From the NCBI GenBank assembly GCA_038329865.1, contig JBBQNK010000014.1:29406-93405 (forward strand): a stretch of 64,000 bases of DNA, read 5' to 3'. A program made the position numbers and the translations under genes. Source of the stretch: JANMES01 sp038329865. Lineage in GTDB: Bacteria; Planctomycetota; Phycisphaerae; Tepidisphaerales; Tepidisphaeraceae. Every line of letters begins with the position of its first letter. The first letter of the stretch is position 1. The notes under the pieces are model-generated. The model had not been told where the DNA came from and searched no databases. It worked only from the letters and a program-made list of their open reading frames with translations. Shown here one piece after another: positions 60,434 through 64,000 of the stretch.

Positions 60434-60499
60434 ATTCCTCCCCTTGAACCGCGGAACTTCGCGGCCGGGGCAAATTTTGAAGCGACCCAGGAGATTCAC

Positions 60500-60871
60500 G
60501 TGGCCCATTCATTGTCAGCACAAAAACGCATCCGCCAGAACATCAAAGCCAAGGCCCGCAATCGTGCCCGCAAGGATTCGATCAAGCAGGCGACCAAGGG
60601 CTTCCTCAGCGCCCTGGCCGCTGGCGACGCCGCCAAGGCCGAGACCGAACTGCGGTCGACCGTTCGCCTGCTAGATCGCGTAGCCAGCAAGCACACGATC
60701 CACAAGAACGCCGCCTCGCGCAAGCGCAGCCGACTGACGCGCCGCCTGAACGCACTCAAGGCCGGCACCGCACCCAAGGCCGTCGTCAAAGGCGCCGCCA
60801 AACCCAAAGCCGCCAAGGCGACCACCAAGAGCGCCGGCAAGGGCGCCGGTAAAAAGGCCGCGAAAGCCTAA
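60500..60871 (+). CDS. rpsT: 30S ribosomal protein S20 with basic C-terminal extension
   Basis: Small-subunit protein S20, binding 16S rRNA. The start MAHSLSAQKRIRQNIKAKARNRA and the ENRIHKNAASRKRSRL-equivalent segment THIHKNAA-like (HTIHKNAASRKRSRLTRRL) are the family core, about 88 residues. The total is 123, so the last 35 or so residues, rich in Lys, Ala and Gly (KAAKATTKSAGKGAGKKAAKA), are an extra tail like those of histone H1-type proteins. The start is GTG at 60500 with AGGAG at 60489-60493. Confidence 0.95.
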   Translation: MAHSLSAQKRIRQNIKAKARNRARKDSIKQATKGFLSALAAGDAAKAETELRSTVRLLDRVASKHTIHKNAASRKRSRLTRRLNALKAGTAPKAVVKGAAKPKAAKATTKSAGKGAGKKAAKA

Positions 60872-60917
60872 TCGCGGCCTCACGATAGCCGACCCAACAC
60901 GCTTCCCGTAAACTCTA

Positions 60918-61009
60918 CGGCATTCGGCAATAGGCATCAGCAGACGACGTTTTTCCGCTCCGGCGGAAGCGCCGTGTGATTGGTGCCGATTGCCGAGTGC
61001 CGTTTTTTT
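60918..61009 (+). terminator. rpsT terminator made of repeat words
   Basis: CGGCATTCGGCAATAGGCA (60918-60936) pairs with TGCCGATTGCCGAGTGCCG (60984-61002), two mismatches in 19, followed directly by seven Ts. An inner GC-rich hairpin (CCGCTCCGGCGG) fills the loop. Confidence 0.75.
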
Positions 61010-61011
61010 GT

Positions 61012-61103
61012 TGAATGCAAAATGCGAAATGCAAATTGCAAATTGAGAAAAAGATTCAGTTGATTCATAAATTTGCATTCTGCATTTTGCAATTTGCATT
61101 TCT
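61012..61103. repeat. Inverted repeat with AATGCAAATT words
   Basis: Left words such as AATGCAAAATGCGAAATGCA are mirrored after a 20-nt loop by TTTGCATTCTGCATTTTGCA and ATTTGCATTT. It is a long imperfect AT-rich hairpin ending just before the GGAG ribosome site of glyS. Same type as 41538-41615 and 62672-62786. Confidence 0.7.
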
Positions 61104-61115
61104 GGAGATCCTCCC

Positions 61116-62666
61116 ATGGCCGACGCCAATCTGATGGAACAGATCGTCTCTCTCTGCAAAAAAACCGGATTCGTCTACCCCGCCAGCGACATCTACGGCG
61201 GCATCAACGGCTTCTGGGACTACGGCCCGCTCGGCGTGCTTCTGAAGAACAACATCCGCGACTGGTGGTGGCGAAACATGGTCGAATGTCCGCCGATCGG
61301 GCCGGACGGACATCCCGTGGAGTTGGTCGGCTTGGATTCTTCCATCATTCAGAATCCCAAGGCGTGGGTAGCCAGTGGCCACGTGGGGGGGTTCAGCGAT
61401 CCGATGGTGGATGATCGCGAGAGCAAAGCACGCTATCGCGCCGATCACGTCATGGTCTACGTGCCCAAGGACGGGCAGGGTCACGCCTTCGCTTTCATGC
61501 CGGGTGATGAAGAAGCCGCCGAAAAGAAGATCAAACGCGATGCCAAGCGCAATCCCTCCGATTACGAACGCGTTGCGCTCACCTCACTAAATGTTGACCA
61601 GTACGGCAACATCGTGGCACCTGCTGCGAAAGCCGCTGGCACGTTAACTGAACCCCGCGCGTTCAACTTGATGTTTATTACCTTCGTTGGCGCACTGGCT
61701 GATGAAGATGCGAAGGTCTACCTCCGACCCGAGACGGCCCAAGGCATTTTCCTCAACTTCAAAAACATTGTTGATACGACGCGAGTCCGAATTCCATTCG
61801 GTGTTGCACAAGTTGGAAAAAGCTTTCGGAATGAAGTCACGCCACGAAACTTCATCTTCCGCTCGCGCGAGTTTGAGCAGATGGAGATGGAATGGTTCTG
61901 TCATCCCGATGATGCAAAGAAGTGGTTCGACTTCTGGAAAGAACAGAGGATGAACTGGTGGCGGTCGCTGGGTGTCAGCGAAGACAATCTGCGTTTCCGC
62001 CAACACGACCATGACGAGCTCAGTCACTACGCAAAAGAGGGCGTCGGGACGGCTGACATCGAATACAAGTATCCGTTCACCGCACCGGAATACGGTGAAC
62101 TCGAAGGAATCGCTCACCGCACCAATTTCGACTTGAAAGCTCATGAAAAAGACTCCGGTCAGCGTCTGGACTATTTCGATCAGGACTTGCAAGTGAAGCT
62201 CAAAGCGGAAGGCGTTTCCGACGAAGAAATCAAACGGCGGTCGCGCTATCATCCGCACGTCATCGAGCCTGCCAGCGGCCTGACGCGGGCGGTCCTCGTG
62301 CTGCTGTGCGAGGCGTACACGATCGACGAATCGCGGCCGAGCAAGATGTATATGAAGTTCAAGCCGAAGTTCGCTCCGATCAAACTCGGCATCTTCCCGC
62401 TGGTCAACAAAGACGGCATGCCGGAAATCGCCGAGAAACTCTACATGGAGCTACGGCAGAAATTCACCTGCCAGTACGATCCAAAGCAGAACATCGGCAA
62501 ACGCTACGCCCGTATGGACGAAATCGGTACGCCGTTCTGCATCACGATTGATACGCAGACGCTCAGCGACCAGACCGTGACGATCCGCCATCGCGACACC
62601 CAGCTGCAGGAGCGGATCGCGATCGACAAAGTCGGCGCGTTCGTGGCGGCTAAAATTGAAGAATAG
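61116..62666 (+). CDS. glyS: Glycyl-tRNA synthetase (dimeric, single-chain)
   Basis: Class II glycyl-tRNA synthetase of the homodimeric type. The 516-residue protein has YGGINGFWDYGPLGVLLKNN at the start, motif 2 SFRNEVTPRNFIFRSREFEQMEME in pieces, GTADIEYKYPF, motif 3 PASGLTRAVLVLL and the C-terminal anticodon-binding domain (KFAPIKLGIFPLVNKD). It charges tRNA-Gly. The segment at about 61590-62200 is visibly lower in GC than the flanks. It has its own ribosome site GGAG 9 nt upstream of the ATG. Confidence 0.95.
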   Translation: MADANLMEQIVSLCKKTGFVYPASDIYGGINGFWDYGPLGVLLKNNIRDWWWRNMVECPPIGPDGHPVELVGLDSSIIQNPKAWVASGHVGGFSDPMVDDRESKARYRADHVMVYVPKDGQGHAFAFMPGDEEAAEKKIKRDAKRNPSDYERVALTSLNVDQYGNIVAPAAKAAGTLTEPRAFNLMFITFVGALADEDAKVYLRPETAQGIFLNFKNIVDTTRVRIPFGVAQVGKSFRNEVTPRNFIFRSREFEQMEMEWFCHPDDAKKWFDFWKEQRMNWWRSLGVSEDNLRFRQHDHDELSHYAKEGVGTADIEYKYPFTAPEYGELEGIAHRTNFDLKAHEKDSGQRLDYFDQDLQVKLKAEGVSDEEIKRRSRYHPHVIEPASGLTRAVLVLLCEAYTIDESRPSKMYMKFKPKFAPIKLGIFPLVNKDGMPEIAEKLYMELRQKFTCQYDPKQNIGKRYARMDEIGTPFCITIDTQTLSDQTVTIRHRDTQLQERIAIDKVGAFVAAKIEE

Positions 62667-62671
62667 AGATG

Positions 62672-62786
62672 AGTTATTTGGAATTGGGTATCAGGTATTT
62701 GGATGGGAAATCGAAGTGAATTGAAAGCGGTAACAAACTTCGACCTCCAACCCTAATACCGAATATCCAATACCAAATACCAAACC
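62672..62786. repeat. Inverted repeat with GGTATTTGG words
   Basis: Words GTTATTTGGAATTGGGTATC and GGTATTTGGATGG near 62672-62706 are mirrored by CCGAATATCCAATACCAAAT and ACCAAACC at 62758-62786. The phrase AATATCCAATACC also occurs near 10903. It fills the gap between glyS and the next gene. Confidence 0.65.
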
Positions 62787-62789
62787 CTT

Positions 62790-63869
62790 ATGCCCGCCCA
62801 ACTCGACATTCTCGCCCTAGAGCCGTTTTACGGCGGCATGCGGCGGACGATGCTGGAAATCATCGTGCGCTGCTCACGTCATCGCTGGACCGTGCTCAAG
62901 CTCCCGCCGCGAAGAATGGAGCGACGGCTTTCCGCGGCGGCACATTGGTTCTCGGAGCAACTCACGCGTCACTGGGTGGGGCGGCTCGATCTGCTTTACA
63001 CCAGCGACGCGCTCAACCTGGCCGACCTGTACCGCCTCTCGCCGACGCTGATGCAGAAGCCGGCCGTCGTGTATTTCCACGCCAATCAACTGCCCGAGCC
63101 GAATGTGGGACAGCAGGGGCCTCACGATCTGGTGAATCTCTCCACCGCGACGGCTGCGAATGAAATCTGGTTCAACTCGCTCTTTCATCTGAAGAATTTT
63201 CTCGCCAAGGCGTCGGCATTGGTGGATCGACATGCAGAGCTTTCGTCGCAAAGCCCGATGGCGAGCCTTACGGCCAAAGCACACCTGATGCCCCCGCCGG
63301 TGGATTTAAGTTTCGTGCGCGAGCTTGGGAAAACCGTTCAGTCGCCGCGGAAAGAACGGCTGATCTTCATCGACACGCGCGACGCCGACATGCCGCTGCT
63401 CAACGAAGCCCTCGCCACCGTCGCCCGGCGCGGCGAGCCGTTCGATCTGATCACCGTCGGCCCGGTCGAAGAATTATCGGCCAACCTGCCGCGCCGAACG
63501 CTCAGCGAAACCGACGACGTCGGCCAAATCCAGGCGATGTACGAGGCGGGGATTTACCTCAGCGCCAAACCCCACACGCCGTGCGACCTGCACGCCATCC
63601 GCGCCCTGACGGCCGACTGCTGGCCGATCGTGCCGAAGTCCGGCGTGTACCTCGACCTGATCCCCAAGAAGCTTCACTCCGCCTGCCTGTACGATGCCGA
63701 TGCCGACACGCTCGCCAGCCGGATTCAGGATCATCTGTACATCGAAAAGCCCACCGATTACGCCGCCGACGTGACGAAGATCCTCAAGCCGTTCGACGCG
63801 ATCGCCGCGTGTAAAGCGATCGACCAACGTCTGGACGAGATCGCGAAGAACGGCGTGGCGAAGGCGTGA
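62790..63869 (+). CDS. DUF3524 glycosyltransferase, QTMAN-like
   Basis: A 359-residue GT-B type protein. The N terminus ILALEPFYGGMRRTMLEIIV and the segments LKLPPRRMERRLSAAAHWF and DLLYTSDALNLADLYRL..VVYFHANQLPEP match the DUF3524 family, whose animal and bacterial members include tRNA-queuosine mannosyltransferase (QTMAN/GTDC1). A C-terminal donor domain (LIFIDTRDADMPLLNEALATVARRG) is present. The likely job is glycosylation of queuosine in tRNA-Asp. It directly follows glyS on the same strand, which fits a tRNA-related role. Substrate in this organism is unproven. Confidence 0.82.
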   Translation: MPAQLDILALEPFYGGMRRTMLEIIVRCSRHRWTVLKLPPRRMERRLSAAAHWFSEQLTRHWVGRLDLLYTSDALNLADLYRLSPTLMQKPAVVYFHANQLPEPNVGQQGPHDLVNLSTATAANEIWFNSLFHLKNFLAKASALVDRHAELSSQSPMASLTAKAHLMPPPVDLSFVRELGKTVQSPRKERLIFIDTRDADMPLLNEALATVARRGEPFDLITVGPVEELSANLPRRTLSETDDVGQIQAMYEAGIYLSAKPHTPCDLHAIRALTADCWPIVPKSGVYLDLIPKKLHSACLYDADADTLASRIQDHLYIEKPTDYAADVTKILKPFDAIAACKAIDQRLDEIAKNGVAKA

Positions 63870-63886
63870 GGTTTAGTGCGAGCATT

Positions 63887-63906
63887 CTTGCCACTGAAGT
63901 GGCAAG
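63887..63906. repeat. Short perfect palindrome near the right edge
   Basis: CTTGCCACT-GA-AGTGGCAAG, a 9-bp perfect stem with a 2-nt loop, is the same design as single arms of the nested palindromes. The remaining bases to 64000 hold no gene; a TATAAT at 63986-63991 may serve a gene beyond the edge. Confidence 0.75.
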
Positions 63907-64000
63907 CCCGGGCGCGGGCATTTCATAACGCGAACCGATCCGAGGCAGGCATATTGGACCCAGACGTAACTCCCCTTTCACGTCCTATAATCAGTGTTAT

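Noticed and set aside
63784..63981. Minus-strand frame of 65 codons near the right edge
   Set aside because: It overlaps the end of the QTMAN-like gene and a palindrome, and its composition looks like an antisense shadow.

Overview
The window is about 64 kb of chromosomal DNA with roughly 60% GC, dense in genes. It most likely comes from a planctomycete of the class Phycisphaerae, probably near the Tepidisphaerales. This is an inference from gene content, not from a marker-gene search. It rests on a long MoxR / DUF58 / von Willebrand operon with a giant coiled-coil protein, a diderm outer-membrane set (lpxD, ompH, bamA), many FHA, TPR and NPCBM-type proteins, a Flp-type pilin, and intergenic spaces full of palindromic repeats. 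No prophage, insertion sequence, transposase or CRISPR array was recognised.

Layout. 1-4268: polysaccharide genes (two GT2 glycosyltransferases, a split Alg14/Alg13-type glycosyltransferase, a degenerate nucleotidyltransferase), then bioD. 5051-7478 (minus): a DsbA-like oxidoreductase with a peroxiredoxin, and a small ArsR / SRPBCC / SnoaL operon with a clear promoter and terminator. 7611-10807: a diguanylate cyclase divergent from a NifA-like sigma-54 activator. 10948-16548 (minus): lpxD, ompH, bamA and a VWA protein. 16619-21551 (minus): two exported proteins and a pilM-N-O-P type assembly platform. 21675-28903: hemW, an FHA protein, a small lipoprotein, a PhyH oxygenase, tRNA-Cys, an MscS channel and ilvC.

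28904-31116 is the main accessory stretch: two unrecognised genes set in a dense array of interspersed palindromes plus a seven-copy 21-bp tandem repeat. 31117-33842 (minus) holds a glutaminase-STAS-cNMP fusion and mutM. 33993-48389 (plus) is the most striking block: MoxR ATPase, DUF58, two membrane VWA proteins, a 1416-residue coiled-coil membrane protein, an exported squalene-cyclase-like repeat protein and an NPCBM protein. It reads as one envelope system in which an AAA+ ATPase and VWA partners act on large surface or periplasmic proteins. 48471-49646 is carA. 50849-56607 is an export and glycan module: a glycosidase-glycosyltransferase fusion, an MsbA-like ABC transporter and a GT-B-like protein. 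56653-64000 holds fmt, def, a TPR protein, a Flp pilin, rpsT, glyS and a DUF3524/QTMAN-type glycosyltransferase.

Two themes run across the window. First, intergenic palindromes fall into a few recognisable designs, including one in which each arm of a long inverted repeat is itself a hairpin. Second, several -10 boxes lie only 6 to 9 nt from the start codon (arsR-like, VWA, carA), which suggests leaderless mRNAs.
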